51,124 nt of DNA, from assembly GCA_016930835.1 (NCBI GenBank), contig JAFGGA010000157.1, positions 1-51,124 on the forward strand. The letters run 5' to 3'. The stretch comes from Deltaproteobacteria bacterium (GTDB lineage Bacteria > Desulfobacterota > DSM-4660 > Desulfatiglandales > HGW-15). How positions within the stretch are numbered: position 1 is the first letter of the stretch; the number at the start of each line of letters is the position of its first letter. Positions 17,335-26,244 of this stretch are shown here, in pieces. Below the pieces are notes generated by a model that had not been told where the DNA came from, searched no databases, and worked only from the letters and a program-made list of their open reading frames with translations. The position numbers and the translations under genes were made by a program.

Positions 17335-19020
17335 TCATTTTTCATTCACATCTATCGGGATCTTTACATAAAAGGTGGTCCCCACATCCACGGTGCTCTG
17401 AACCGATATCTCGCCACCCAGGGTCTTGATGATCCCATAACAGATGGCCAGACCCAGCCCTGTTCCTTTACCAACCGGTTTGGTGGTGAAAAAGGGGTCG
17501 AATATCCGTCCCAAATTCGCTCGCGGGATGCCCGGGCCGTTATCCGCAAATGTTAAAACGATATGGCCGTCTTCCACCTGACTGGATATATCCAGCACAC
17601 CCCCTTTTTTTTCCATAGCATCCAGAGCATTATTGATCAGATTTAAAAACACCTGCTGCATCTCCGTTTGCGATATCTTGACCGTCGGGATATCATGAAG
17701 GTCCATATTCAGGGTTACATTGCTGTATTTCGCCCGCTGCGAGGATATGGCAACCACTTCCTCCATCACGTCATTGATCTGAACATCTTGAATGCGGGAA
17801 TCGGTCTTTCTGGCAAAGCTTAATAATTTCTGTGTAATCTCCTTGCAACGATGTCCTTGGGTTCTTATCTGTTTTAAGGCCCTGACAAATTCATCCAGAT
17901 TTTTTATCTGGGATCGTTCTTCCTCTTCCAGCAAATCCTCCATCCAACCTGCTTCCTCAACCATAATGGCGACCGGATTATTAATTTCATGAGCGATCCC
18001 GGCCGCGAGTTCACCAACCGACGCCAGTTTTCCGGTCTGAATGATCTGTTCATTCATCAATTGTTTTTCCTTCTCCGCCTTTTCCACATTGATGGTCATA
18101 TTCTTAAATCGGATAAACGCCATCATAAAGGTGGCAACACTTCCCAGTAAGATAATAACCAATGTGATCTGAAGGGCTTCATAAAAATCAGAGAAGGCAT
18201 CGGATGCATTTTGTTGAAAAATCAGGAGCCAATCGCCCTGCTTGAGGGAAGTTGAGACATAAAGGTTTTTCCGCAAAAAGCTATTGGATTTTGTTACCAC
18301 TTGTATGTCATTAATACCTTTATTTTTTAAAAAATCAATATAAGGAGTTTCCTTGGGTTCAATATTATAAAGGGGTTTTGTCTGGAACTCACCGCTTCGG
18401 TTAACGATAAAAGCAAATCCGGTCTCCCCAATCCGGATATTTTCAACAAGATCATTAAAGGCCATGAAGTCGATGGTGGCCCTTAAAATCCAAGGTTGAC
18501 CATTCCATTTTACCTTAACGGATATAATAAAGTGGGGTAGTCCTCTTAGACCTAAAAAAACATCACTGATAAAGTATTGGCTCTCCAAAGCCCTTTTTAA
18601 CCAATCCGCTTCGGAATAATCCGCCTTTCTCAGCTTGAAGGGGCCGGCATAGGCGACCTGAATTCCGTTTTCATTAATAACTCCCAGATCCACAAAAACG
18701 GAATTATATTCTTCCTGAAGCAATGTCAGTTGGCGATCCAATAAGGCTTGATTACTCAACTCCCCAATAGAATGGTTTTCAGCCAAAAAACGGATATTTC
18801 CCAACCTTTCATGTAAAAAGGTATCGATATTTAATTTGTGCTTATTGACCAGGGTCTCAAGATGAGCACGGACTTTTTCATGGTAAGATGTATAAAATTG
18901 AAAAAGAATGATGACGCTTACAAGGATAAGGGGCGTGATAGAGGTCAGCAGAACACTTAAAAACCGACTTCTAATAAACATCCCGAGGTAATCTTTTTTT
19001 GTTTTTTCTTGTTGACTCAT
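17335..19020 (-). CDS. Membrane sensor histidine kinase with extracytoplasmic Cache-like domain
   Basis: The 561-residue kinase has a first TM helix near residues 18-42 ([19 protein letters not shown]), a ~240-residue extracytoplasmic sensor of dCache type ([21 protein letters not shown] region) and a second TM near 285-305. The cytoplasmic part holds the HisKA box [14 protein letters not shown] (His near 344), [18 protein letters not shown] and [11 protein letters not shown]. All catalytic motifs are intact. dCache domains usually bind small organic acids or amino acids. The gene follows an atypical receiver and precedes three single receivers and a TauE/SafE permease, so it probably controls that permease. 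Confidence 0.92.
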   Translation of the reverse strand: MSQQEKTKKDYLGMFIRSRFLSVLLTSITPLILVSVIILFQFYTSYHEKVRAHLETLVNKHKLNIDTFLHERLGNIRFLAENHSIGELSNQALLDRQLTLLQEEYNSVFVDLGVINENGIQVAYAGPFKLRKADYSEADWLKRALESQYFISDVFLGLRGLPHFIISVKVKWNGQPWILRATIDFMAFNDLVENIRIGETGFAFIVNRSGEFQTKPLYNIEPKETPYIDFLKNKGINDIQVVTKSNSFLRKNLYVSTSLKQGDWLLIFQQNASDAFSDFYEALQITLVIILLGSVATFMMAFIRFKNMTINVEKAEKEKQLMNEQIIQTGKLASVGELAAGIAHEINNPVAIMVEEAGWMEDLLEEEERSQIKNLDEFVRALKQIRTQGHRCKEITQKLLSFARKTDSRIQDVQINDVMEEVVAISSQRAKYSNVTLNMDLHDIPTVKISQTEMQQVFLNLINNALDAMEKKGGVLDISSQVEDGHIVLTFADNGPGIPRANLGRIFDPFFTTKPVGKGTGLGLAICYGIIKTLGGEISVQSTVDVGTTFYVKIPIDVNEK

Positions 19021-19053
19021 CTTAGACCTGTAGTGTCCAATCAGCCAAGATCT

Positions 19054-19458
19054 TTATATTTTATCAATCAAGGGCGATATCTCACCGAAATGATTAAGCA
19101 ATTCTGAAACAGCCTTTTTTAGATGTTCGATACTCCGACCTTCCTTTTCAACATAATTCACGGGGCCCCATACATCAATATCTTGAACATCCTCCCTAGA
19201 AAATGAATGAAAAATAACCGGCAGTGTGGGAAGCCTATTATTGATCTTCTCAATGAGATGGATCTTATCTGAATCCGGCAGCTCCGGATCCAGGATAACC
19301 AGGTCAACGGGTTCAAAGTGGTAAATGCAATCGAGGACCTCGCAGGCGTTTTTGGCCACTCTCACATGATAGCCCTCTGAAGCCATCTCCCGCCTCAAAT
19401 ATTCCCTTACATTTCTATTTTTATCCGAGATGAGAATCGTGAATTCTTTCACTATCAA
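19054..19458 (-). CDS. Atypical receiver-domain protein
   Basis: This 134-residue protein has the receiver fold but a changed active site. The N-terminal acidic pair is reduced to ISDKN, the phospho-acceptor position is kept in DLVILDPELPDSD, the switch residue lies in FHSFSRED, and a Lys is present in NYVEKEG. Loss of one acidic residue would weaken Mg2+ binding, so normal phosphorylation is doubtful. The start is a TTG at 19458 or a GTG six bases later. It sits between the truncated GAF kinase and the Cache kinase and may be a pseudo-receiver that regulates one of them. Confidence 0.75.
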   Translation of the reverse strand: MIVKEFTILISDKNRNVREYLRREMASEGYHVRVAKNACEVLDCIYHFEPVDLVILDPELPDSDKIHLIEKINNRLPTLPVIFHSFSREDVQDIDVWGPVNYVEKEGRSIEHLKKAVSELLNHFGEISPLIDKI

Positions 19459-19493
19459 TGATCCCCATTCATATACAATTCATTAAACATGGT

Positions 19494-20423
19494 TTACACA
19501 GACTTTAAAAACTTGGAAACCGAGAAATAAAATGTTACCCATTTATCCATTCCATTTTCCATCCAGACTCGCCCTCCATGTCTTTCGGCGATCTCTTTTA
19601 CGATAGACAGACCCAAACCGATCCCGGCAGTCTCCTTTGATGTGTGCATCCGTCTAAAACGGTCAAATATTATTTCGCTGTTTGCTTTTTGGATCCCCAA
19701 GCCATCATCGCTGAAGGTAAATATATGAAAATCTTTGTTTTCATTATATCCGACGCCTATCTCGGTCATACCATCTCCGCCGTACTTAAGGGCATTATCG
19801 ATAAAATTCCGGAAAACCCTAACAATAGCTGATCTATCCGCTACTATCTCCGGCAAGACAACCATATCCTTCCACGTTATATTCCGTGCCATCAGCCTCG
19901 AGGAAAATTCGAACTTAAGCGCCTCGATCACCTCCTCCATTTTCATTTTTTGAAGAACCAAAGGCGCCTCCTTCGCGACGACATAAGCATTCACCTTTTC
20001 AACCATTTCCACAATATGTTCAGATGCTTTCATGATTTGATCACAATATTTATTGCCTTTTTCTTCCAAAACCGGACCGTATTTGTCTTTTAGATTTTTG
20101 GTAAGCCCATAAATCCCGATAGCCGGACTTCTAAGATCATGGAGAAAGGAATAGGCGAATAGTCTGAAAGTCTCATTTTTCTCCTGAAGGCTTTCAATCC
20201 GTTTACCGAAATCTTCATAAGACGGCACATGATGAACAGCCATATCAATCTGATTTGCATTGGCAGTGGGTAGATCCACCCGCCACTGATCAATATCGTA
20301 GGCTTTTTCTGTTGCCAAGTTCATGATACCTTCGCATTTGTCACTGATGATTAAGGGGACGCATAAAACGGTTCTCAATCTCTCGCACATAAAAGCTGCC
20401 CGTTCACCGACCACTAGGCCCAA
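19494..20423 (-). CDS. Histidine kinase with truncated N-terminal GAF domain
   Basis: The ~309-residue frame opens with the second half of a GAF domain (LRTVLCVPLIISDKCEGIMNLA), then a HisKA region with FLHDLRSPAIGIYGL, FIDNALKYGGDG, DDGLGIQ and GIGLGLSIVKEIA. The kinase core looks intact and soluble. The start is doubtful: a TTG at 20423 has no ribosome site and the first ATG (20390) falls inside the GAF domain. A GAF-like signature (GEGFSGKG) appears just upstream in a different frame, which suggests a frameshift removed the N-terminus. It may be a decaying gene or one starting at an unusual codon. Confidence 0.7.
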   Translation of the reverse strand: MGLVVGERAAFMCERLRTVLCVPLIISDKCEGIMNLATEKAYDIDQWRVDLPTANANQIDMAVHHVPSYEDFGKRIESLQEKNETFRLFAYSFLHDLRSPAIGIYGLTKNLKDKYGPVLEEKGNKYCDQIMKASEHIVEMVEKVNAYVVAKEAPLVLQKMKMEEVIEALKFEFSSRLMARNITWKDMVVLPEIVADRSAIVRVFRNFIDNALKYGGDGMTEIGVGYNENKDFHIFTFSDDGLGIQKANSEIIFDRFRRMHTSKETAGIGLGLSIVKEIAERHGGRVWMENGMDKWVTFYFSVSKFLKSV

Positions 20424-20454
20424 GACACCTGGGCAATACGTAACTGGGTTCGCA

Positions 20455-20600
20455 TCCCTTTCCCAGAAAATCCCTCACCAAAATAAAGCTTTTCCATTTG
20501 TCTCCAATGAGGCCTTTTTGATGATTCAATATAAGTTTGGACTTCAACATAAATGAGCAACGGATGTGCCAAAAAACTCCTTCGAAAGAATGTAGACTAA
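20455..20600 (-). pseudogene. Probable out-of-frame 5-prime part of the GAF histidine kinase
   Basis: Directly upstream of the truncated kinase, a different minus-strand frame reads MEKLYFGEGFSGKGMRTQLR and stops at a TAG just where the kinase frame begins. GEGFSGKG followed by a Leu-Arg-Ile stretch matches the middle of GAF domains. A single-base shift would join it to the kinase frame. No further clear gene is seen up to 20722. Confidence 0.4.
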
Positions 20601-20722
20601 CCAATTGAAAATATGGAAATTATGCCTTCCAACCCGATTATGTCGGGAAAAGCTTTTAGATGTGGTCGTGTCGATAATTTTTCCAGCTTGTAAAGAGTCA
20701 GAGGGGATTTTCTTTTGTGGAA

Positions 20723-22153
20723 TTATTCTTCCTTAACAGATGTCTCGATCTGAATGTTGTATTTCTCGATCTTGGAATGAAGCGTAGGTCTGGAAAGGCC
20801 CAAGAGCTTTGCAGCCCGGGAGCGATTCCCGGCCGTCAGGTTAAGGGCCTCACTGATAAGAATGCCGGTAAAGTGGTCCATGCAAAAGTCAAAAAGGTTA
20901 TTCTGAGGTTTTAATGACAGTATCTCTTGAATCCAATGCCGAATCTCTTGGTTTCCAACACCCTTATTACCGCTTTTTATAGGTAAATCCCCCCTCAAGG
21001 CACCGGTAATATCCTCAGGCCCTATGGGGGCGCCCCGGTTGAATATCAGGGTCTTCTGGAGAACATTGGCCAATTCTCTCACATTCCCGGGCCATGGATA
21101 ATTCATCAATATCCCTTTGGCCCTGTTGTCAATCGTCGGGTTATCGATACCCATTTCAAGGGCAAACCGCGCTAGAAAATACTCCATAAGAAGAGGAATA
21201 TCATCCTGACGCTGAAACAAGGGGGGTAATGTTATGGTCACGACTTTCAATCGAAAATAGAGATCCTCTCTAAACCGGCCTTCGGCAAGTGCGGTCTCCA
21301 AATCTCTATTGGTAGCAGCGATAATCCTAACATCTACTGGAATGGTCTCCCTGCCGCCCAGCCGTTCAATACTCTTTTCCTGGAGCAGCCGAAGAATTTT
21401 GGCTTGGATACTGGCTGGCATATCTCCGATTTCATCCAGAAAGACCGTCCCGTGATGGGCTTGTTCGATTTTGCCAACCCTTCGATGAGCAGCTCCTGTA
21501 AAGGCCCCCTTCTCATAACCAAAAAGCTCGCTTTCCAGCAGGTTTTCAGGAATCGCCACGCAATTGATCACTAAAAAAGGCTTTTTTGAACGGGCACTAT
21601 GTTGATAAATGGCCCTGGCCACCAGTTCCTTGCCGGTTCCGGATTCACCCCTGATAAGTACGGTTGCATCGGTAGGGGCGACTCGCCCAATGGCCTTATA
21701 TACATCCTGCATGGGTTTGCTTCGCCCAATCAATGCCTCTTTAGATGCTGTTTCAGGGATGGCATTCATATCCACCGGGGATTTCATAAACCGGCCGGCT
21801 TCAACGGCCTGTTGAATGGTGGCCAGCATATCCGGAATCTCAAAGGGCTTGAGGATATAATCAAAGGCCCCCATTTTGGTCGCTTCTATGGCGGTCTCAG
21901 TCGTTCCAAAGGCCGTCATCATGATGACGGGGAGCTTGGAATCCATATCATGGATAGAATGAAAAACTTCAAGCCCATTCATGCCGGGCAGCCGCATGTC
22001 CAAGATAACCACATCAGGGGGATCGGTTTGGATGATTTTTAGGCCCGCTTCACCGGACGCCGCCCCTTCAACAAAATAATCTTCTTGGATCAAAAGCTTC
22101 TCAAAGCTTCGCCTTAACTGATCATCATCATCAATGATGAGGATTTTACTCAA
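20723..22153 (-). CDS. NtrC-family sigma-54-dependent response regulator
   Basis: This 476-residue protein has three domains: a receiver (IDDDD, VVILDMRLPGMNG, LKPFEIPDM), an AAA+ domain (GESGTGKE near 169, ELFGYEKGAFTGA near 240, VFLDEIGDMP) and a Fis-type HTH (NRSRAAKLLGLSRPTLHSKI) at the C-terminus. The intact GAFTGA loop means it can contact sigma-54. The start is a TTG at 22153 behind AGGAGAG. It lies 10 bp after the sensor kinase gene, its likely partner, and downstream of the DASS permease. A sigma-54-like site with an upstream palindrome occurs before the CBS-DASS genes and is a plausible target. Confidence 0.94.
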   Translation of the reverse strand: MSKILIIDDDDQLRRSFEKLLIQEDYFVEGAASGEAGLKIIQTDPPDVVILDMRLPGMNGLEVFHSIHDMDSKLPVIMMTAFGTTETAIEATKMGAFDYILKPFEIPDMLATIQQAVEAGRFMKSPVDMNAIPETASKEALIGRSKPMQDVYKAIGRVAPTDATVLIRGESGTGKELVARAIYQHSARSKKPFLVINCVAIPENLLESELFGYEKGAFTGAAHRRVGKIEQAHHGTVFLDEIGDMPASIQAKILRLLQEKSIERLGGRETIPVDVRIIAATNRDLETALAEGRFREDLYFRLKVVTITLPPLFQRQDDIPLLMEYFLARFALEMGIDNPTIDNRAKGILMNYPWPGNVRELANVLQKTLIFNRGAPIGPEDITGALRGDLPIKSGNKGVGNQEIRHWIQEILSLKPQNNLFDFCMDHFTGILISEALNLTAGNRSRAAKLLGLSRPTLHSKIEKYNIQIETSVKEE

Positions 22154-22163
22154 TGCTACTCTC

Positions 22164-23636
22164 CTAAGTGATTTTTGATGATAAGGGAAGTGATATTATG
22201 AATGTCGTCCCGGTCTCTTCATTTGAGGAAATCTCCACCCTTCCATGGTGATTTTCAATAATCCGTTGAACGATACTCAGGCCTAAACCCGTCCCTTCTT
22301 CCTTTGAAGTATAAAAAGGCTGAAACATCTTTTCCTTTATCGATTCAGGAACACCAGATCCGTTATCTTTTATACGAATAATCACCATGCTGCCCATGGC
22401 TTGAGAAAAGGCTTCCTCCTCTTGGATCTCAATCACCCCATCCGTGTCCATCGCTTCACAGGCATTCACAATCAGGTTCACAAAGACCTCCTTTATCTGC
22501 TCCGGATCGAGTTGGATCTCGGGAAGTCTCGCTCGACGCAGAAGCTTGACCTCGACGTTGCTTGATTCCAAACGATGTCGCAATAATTGAAGAACCAAAT
22601 CCATCACATCCGATGGGCTGACCTGTTGAAGTTTAAGTTTCGGCGGCCGGGAAAATTCCAGGAAGTTTTGAACAATGGTCTCGATATGGTTTATCTCTTC
22701 TGAAATGACATCAAAATCTTCTTTTTGATCAACAGGCAGATTCAGCGTTCGACCCAATGAAAAAAGGCGCATCTTGACGGAAGTCAATGGATTTCTAATG
22801 CTGTGTGCCACGCCGGCAGCCAATTTTCCCACCACGGCCATCTTTTCCGACTGGAGGAGGCTTTCACGGCTTTTCTCAAGTTCCAAATGGGTTTGATCAA
22901 TATCTTCGATAAGACCACGAACGCTTTGATGAAGTGCCTTGACTTCATTTCCTGATGGTTTGGGGATCCTTTCACGATCTGCTTCAGTGATCAACCTACG
23001 AACCGGCTCTAAAATCTGTCTGATCAAAATAAAAGCTAATATGACGCTCAGTAATAAAACCGCCACTATGGCCGAACCCGCAATGATCCTTAATTGCCTG
23101 GCCTGTATAAGGCTTTGTTCTCTTATTTGAGAGATCCTTTGAGCATAAAGATCTCGATATGCTTCACACTGCTCCAGGGTTTGAAAAAAATGGATACGTG
23201 CCCCTTTATGGAGTTCCGCACCTAAAGTGCGTTCTCCAATCTGGTAATAATGAATAACTTGGTCCTTTAAAGCAATATATTGATTATATTCCCCTTCAAG
23301 ACGTTGAAGGGCTTCTTTTTGAGTACCATCTTCCAAAAGGGCATAGGCTTCTTTTAGTCTCTCTCGAAAAATCTGGCGATATTCACCCAATTGCCTGAGC
23401 CAATCCGGATTCCCATCCAGGAAAAAATAACTTACAAACCCTTTTTGGTTCACAAGTGCGGTCTCCAATGCCTGGGAAACTTGGAAAGCGGCTAGATTTT
23501 TATCAATGAGATAGGTAAGCAGTTTTTCGCTTTGGTATGTGTACCACACCAATACCAGACCGCCAGAGGATGTGATGAAAATAAGGGCGGCCAAGATGAA
23601 ATATATTCGAAGACGGAGGCTGATCCGTTTCCACAT
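22164..23636 (-). CDS. Membrane sensor histidine kinase (partner of the sigma-54 regulator)
   Basis: From the ATG at 23636, which has GAGG six bases upstream, the product is about 490 residues (longer TTG/ATG starts at 23681 and 23663 have no ribosome site). It has TM1 (IYFILAALIFITSSGGLVLV), a ~140-residue helical extracytoplasmic domain of four-helix-bundle type, TM2 (AIVAVLLLSVILAFILI), a linker, HisKA (GVAHSIRNPLTSVKM, His near 279), NLIVNACEAM, DNGSGVP and GTGLGLSIVQRI. This layout resembles NtrB/DctB-like kinases that pair with sigma-54 regulators. A hairpin separates it from the DASS gene. Confidence 0.92.
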   Translation of the reverse strand: MWKRISLRLRIYFILAALIFITSSGGLVLVWYTYQSEKLLTYLIDKNLAAFQVSQALETALVNQKGFVSYFFLDGNPDWLRQLGEYRQIFRERLKEAYALLEDGTQKEALQRLEGEYNQYIALKDQVIHYYQIGERTLGAELHKGARIHFFQTLEQCEAYRDLYAQRISQIREQSLIQARQLRIIAGSAIVAVLLLSVILAFILIRQILEPVRRLITEADRERIPKPSGNEVKALHQSVRGLIEDIDQTHLELEKSRESLLQSEKMAVVGKLAAGVAHSIRNPLTSVKMRLFSLGRTLNLPVDQKEDFDVISEEINHIETIVQNFLEFSRPPKLKLQQVSPSDVMDLVLQLLRHRLESSNVEVKLLRRARLPEIQLDPEQIKEVFVNLIVNACEAMDTDGVIEIQEEEAFSQAMGSMVIIRIKDNGSGVPESIKEKMFQPFYTSKEEGTGLGLSIVQRIIENHHGRVEISSNEETGTTFIISLPLSSKIT

Positions 23637-23713
23637 ATGAAGCCTCGCACGTGTGGAAGTCATCTGTGCGGATAGTACCAATTAAAGGTTCTAACCACGG
23701 AATGATTTTAAAT

Positions 23714-23744
23714 GAGGCTTGATGCACCAGGAACATCAAGCCTC
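23714..23744 (-). terminator. Hairpin between DASS permease and kinase-regulator genes
   Basis: GAGGCTTGATG and CATCAAGCCTC form a perfect 11-bp stem with a 9-nt loop. On the minus strand it follows the permease stop by 8 bp and precedes the kinase, so it may terminate or reduce read-through. The U-run on that strand is weak (ATTTAAAAT). Confidence 0.65.
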
Positions 23745-23751
23745 GGCATTT

Positions 23752-25362
23752 TTACTTGATTCCACTGGCCATTACACCTCGGGCGGTCTCCAGGATACCT
23801 TCCGGAAATCCGACAATATTATAGACGACCAAAAACCCGACTACCCAGACGATTAACATGGAAAGAATAAAGAGAATAAAACCATATTTCAGGAAATCCA
23901 TGGGGTGGATCATCTTTTCACCGGTATCCGGGTACACGCCCAAGCCATACACAATGGCGTTATTCGGTGTGCCCACGATCAGGAAATGGGCAAACGACGT
24001 GGCAAAGGCCACGCCCAGGCCCACGGCCCATGGTTCGCCAGGTACCCCGGTCATGATCCCCATGGGGATTACTATAGGCCCCAAAAGGGCTGTGGTCCCG
24101 GCATCGGACATAAAATTCGTTATCAGGCCCGAGAGACCGGAAAGTCCCACCCATAGGCCGAAACCGGAACTTATACCCACGGCGTTCAGGATTTTTAAAA
24201 AACTCTGCGCCAACCAAAGCGCGGCCCCGCTCTCCTTAAGAAGGGCGCCGAGGGTTAAGGCCCCGCAATACATGAACCACGCATCCCATGATATGCCTCC
24301 CAAAATCTTTTTCCAATCCGTGGTTCGAAAAAGCACCGGGATCAATAGTGCCAAGAGCGAGGGGCCACCCAAACCAAGTTCTTCACCCCCGATGATCCAA
24401 AGCACCAGGATAAGAAGAAGCATGCCGAATGTGACATACTCCGGATAGGTCATTCGCCCCATCCTTTTGGTTTCTTCTTTAATGGCCAAAAGGCCCGGCG
24501 TAAGATCTTTGGTCTTAATCTTTCGTCCAAACAGGACCAGCATGTAAACCGCCACCACAACCCCTAATATGGGTACCAGGGGTAGGCCGTATTTCATCCA
24601 GGTGAAAAAATCCATGGGCACCTTGTATTCGCTCCAGAACCCCATCATGATCACATTGCGTCCCCCTGCTGCCGGAGACCCCACCCCCCCCACGTTCAGG
24701 GCGAAACAAAGGGAAAAAAGCAAAAACTTGGCTAGGGCCGGATCATGCTCCAACCTACCGCCTCTGCTGTTGGCGGCCACAGCCCCGTAATAGACCGCGG
24801 CCATGACAGGCGTCATGAATGCACACATGGCATGGGCCGATATAAAAGAGCCGATTACGGCCATACTGATACATAAGACAAAAATGGGCACGAAAAAGCC
24901 TTTTGTCCAACCAAGTATCCAACTGGCTAACCGTTTATGCATCCCCACATCCACCACGGCCACACCCATGGCCAATACTCCGAGCAAGAACAGAGGAGCA
25001 TCTCCTGCCATGGACTGTCCAATCATCTTCTGGGGTAGGAGGTGAAGGAAGTAGGCCAAAAGAGGCATCAAAAGTCCTGTTAATCCAATGGGTATGGCCT
25101 CGGTCGCGAAAAAGATAACGGCCATTGGGATGAGTCCCAGTACGATCATGGTCTTTCGCGCCGCACTGACCGGATCGTGTGCGATCTCCCATTCGCCCAT
25201 TTTCTCCGCGAATCCGTATTGTTCAACAACTTCGATCACACTCTGTGGTGTCGGCAGGATGAAACCGACCAAAATAAAAATACAGACCCCGATACAGACC
25301 CATAAAATTTTATTCGCTAAAATGCCGCCAGTGGAGGTACCATGTTCCATCTCATGACTCAT
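23752..25362 (-). CDS. DASS/SLC13-type anion:sodium symporter
   Basis: The ~536-residue protein has about 12 hydrophobic segments and the duplicated DASS arrangement: NVGGVGSPAAGGRNVIMMGF in the first half and LITNFMSDAGTTALLGPIVIP in the second. In typical family members these read close to GGxxTPxGTPPN and TNFMSNTAT, so the anion-binding loops here are altered, which makes substrate prediction unsafe (sulfate, dicarboxylate or another anion). I prefer the ATG at 25362; a TTG at 25371 lies almost inside the GGAGG site. It follows a CBS protein and precedes the NtrB/NtrC-like pair, which suggests regulated uptake. Confidence 0.87.
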   Translation of the reverse strand: MSHEMEHGTSTGGILANKILWVCIGVCIFILVGFILPTPQSVIEVVEQYGFAEKMGEWEIAHDPVSAARKTMIVLGLIPMAVIFFATEAIPIGLTGLLMPLLAYFLHLLPQKMIGQSMAGDAPLFLLGVLAMGVAVVDVGMHKRLASWILGWTKGFFVPIFVLCISMAVIGSFISAHAMCAFMTPVMAAVYYGAVAANSRGGRLEHDPALAKFLLFSLCFALNVGGVGSPAAGGRNVIMMGFWSEYKVPMDFFTWMKYGLPLVPILGVVVAVYMLVLFGRKIKTKDLTPGLLAIKEETKRMGRMTYPEYVTFGMLLLILVLWIIGGEELGLGGPSLLALLIPVLFRTTDWKKILGGISWDAWFMYCGALTLGALLKESGAALWLAQSFLKILNAVGISSGFGLWVGLSGLSGLITNFMSDAGTTALLGPIVIPMGIMTGVPGEPWAVGLGVAFATSFAHFLIVGTPNNAIVYGLGVYPDTGEKMIHPMDFLKYGFILFILSMLIVWVVGFLVVYNIVGFPEGILETARGVMASGIK

Positions 25363-25420
25363 AACGTTCAATCCTCCTCTTTGTGTTCCTATACCTCAAG
25401 GGGAAAAAGAGCTATGCCAA

Positions 25421-25984
25421 TTATATTGAGCAAGTGGTTTTCATGGTTTGAAATACATGTTTAAACACATCCGTAAGCCGCAATACGCCGACAATCGTTT
25501 CTCCTCTTTTCACAAGAAGGGATTGATGGCGCCCCATCACAAACTGATTGATGGCTTCTTTCAAGGTGGCGTTTTCTTCCAGGTATTCACCCTCGGAAAG
25601 CGTATACATGAATGTTTTTACCTTTACCTGAGCGGCCTTTCGACATATCTCCCCAAAAGGTTCCGATAAAAGGGAGTATTGTTCCAACATGGATTTTAAA
25701 AAGTTCGGACTAAAACCGGCCAGGGATAAAGATCTGGGTTCCCCTATCTGATTATATTTTGGCTCCAAAGCCCTTAATGCATCCAATTGACTGACCTTCC
25801 CGACAATCTTTTTGTTTTCATCAAAGACCAATACGGCACGATGAAGGTATGAATATCTTGTTCTGTCAATTTCCTCTTGTGCCTTTTCCAGGGCCAGTAC
25901 GGCATCATATAAGGTCGCTTCATGAGAAACGGATGCGTATTCATCAAGAGGCACCATCAAATCTTTGACTAATATTTTATCCAT
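25421..25984 (-). CDS. CBS-domain protein
   Basis: The 187-residue protein contains two CBS motifs. The first is near residues 8-75 (VKDLMVPLDEYASVS, AVLVFDENKKIVGKVSQLDALRAL), the second near 120-185 (VKTFMYTLSEGEYLEENATL, LLVKRGETIVGVLRLTDVFKHV). CBS pairs bind adenosine nucleotides and tune partner proteins. An AAAGGAGG precedes the ATG. It is the first gene before the DASS permease (49-bp gap) and probably senses energy state for that transporter. No other domain is attached. Confidence 0.88.
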   Translation of the reverse strand: MDKILVKDLMVPLDEYASVSHEATLYDAVLALEKAQEEIDRTRYSYLHRAVLVFDENKKIVGKVSQLDALRALEPKYNQIGEPRSLSLAGFSPNFLKSMLEQYSLLSEPFGEICRKAAQVKVKTFMYTLSEGEYLEENATLKEAINQFVMGRHQSLLVKRGETIVGVLRLTDVFKHVFQTMKTTCSI

Positions 25985-26085
25985 AATGTCCTCCTTTTTT
26001 CTAACTACTAGTCACCTTCATTTGTGCAAACCTTTAAAGACAAAGGTTGGAAAATGACCGCGATAGATAACCAGCCCCCAGATGG

Positions 26086-26102
26086 TGAAATGAAGTTGCC
26101 AA
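26086..26102 (-). promoter_or_regulatory. Weak sigma-54-like promoter before the CBS-DASS genes
   Basis: The minus strand reads TTGGCAACTTCATTTCA, about 100 bp before the CBS gene. The -24 half (TTGGCA) matches the sigma-54 consensus. The -12 half has TTTC instead of TTGC, so one invariant base is off. Its plausibility rests on the sigma-54 regulator gene in the same cluster. Confidence 0.35.
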
Positions 26103-26168
26103 GGGGGGCATGGTATGACTAGTAGCACTATTGAAAATAATGATAGACCTCTCGATCGGCTGATTTTC

Positions 26169-26184
26169 TGTGAAAAAATTCACA
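26169..26184. promoter_or_regulatory. Palindrome TGTGAA-AAAA-TTCACA, possible activator or Rex-type site
   Basis: This is a perfect 16-bp inverted repeat in the gap between the aldolase gene and the CBS gene. It also fits the inner part of the Rex consensus (TGTGA-N6-TCACA). It lies about 75 bp upstream of the sigma-54-like site, a usual distance for an enhancer-type activator. Confidence 0.5.
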
Positions 26185-26244
26185 TAGCAAATCGACGGAT
26201 ACTACAAATTTTCGGTTTATAAATCAAGCCATTATTAAAAGGCC

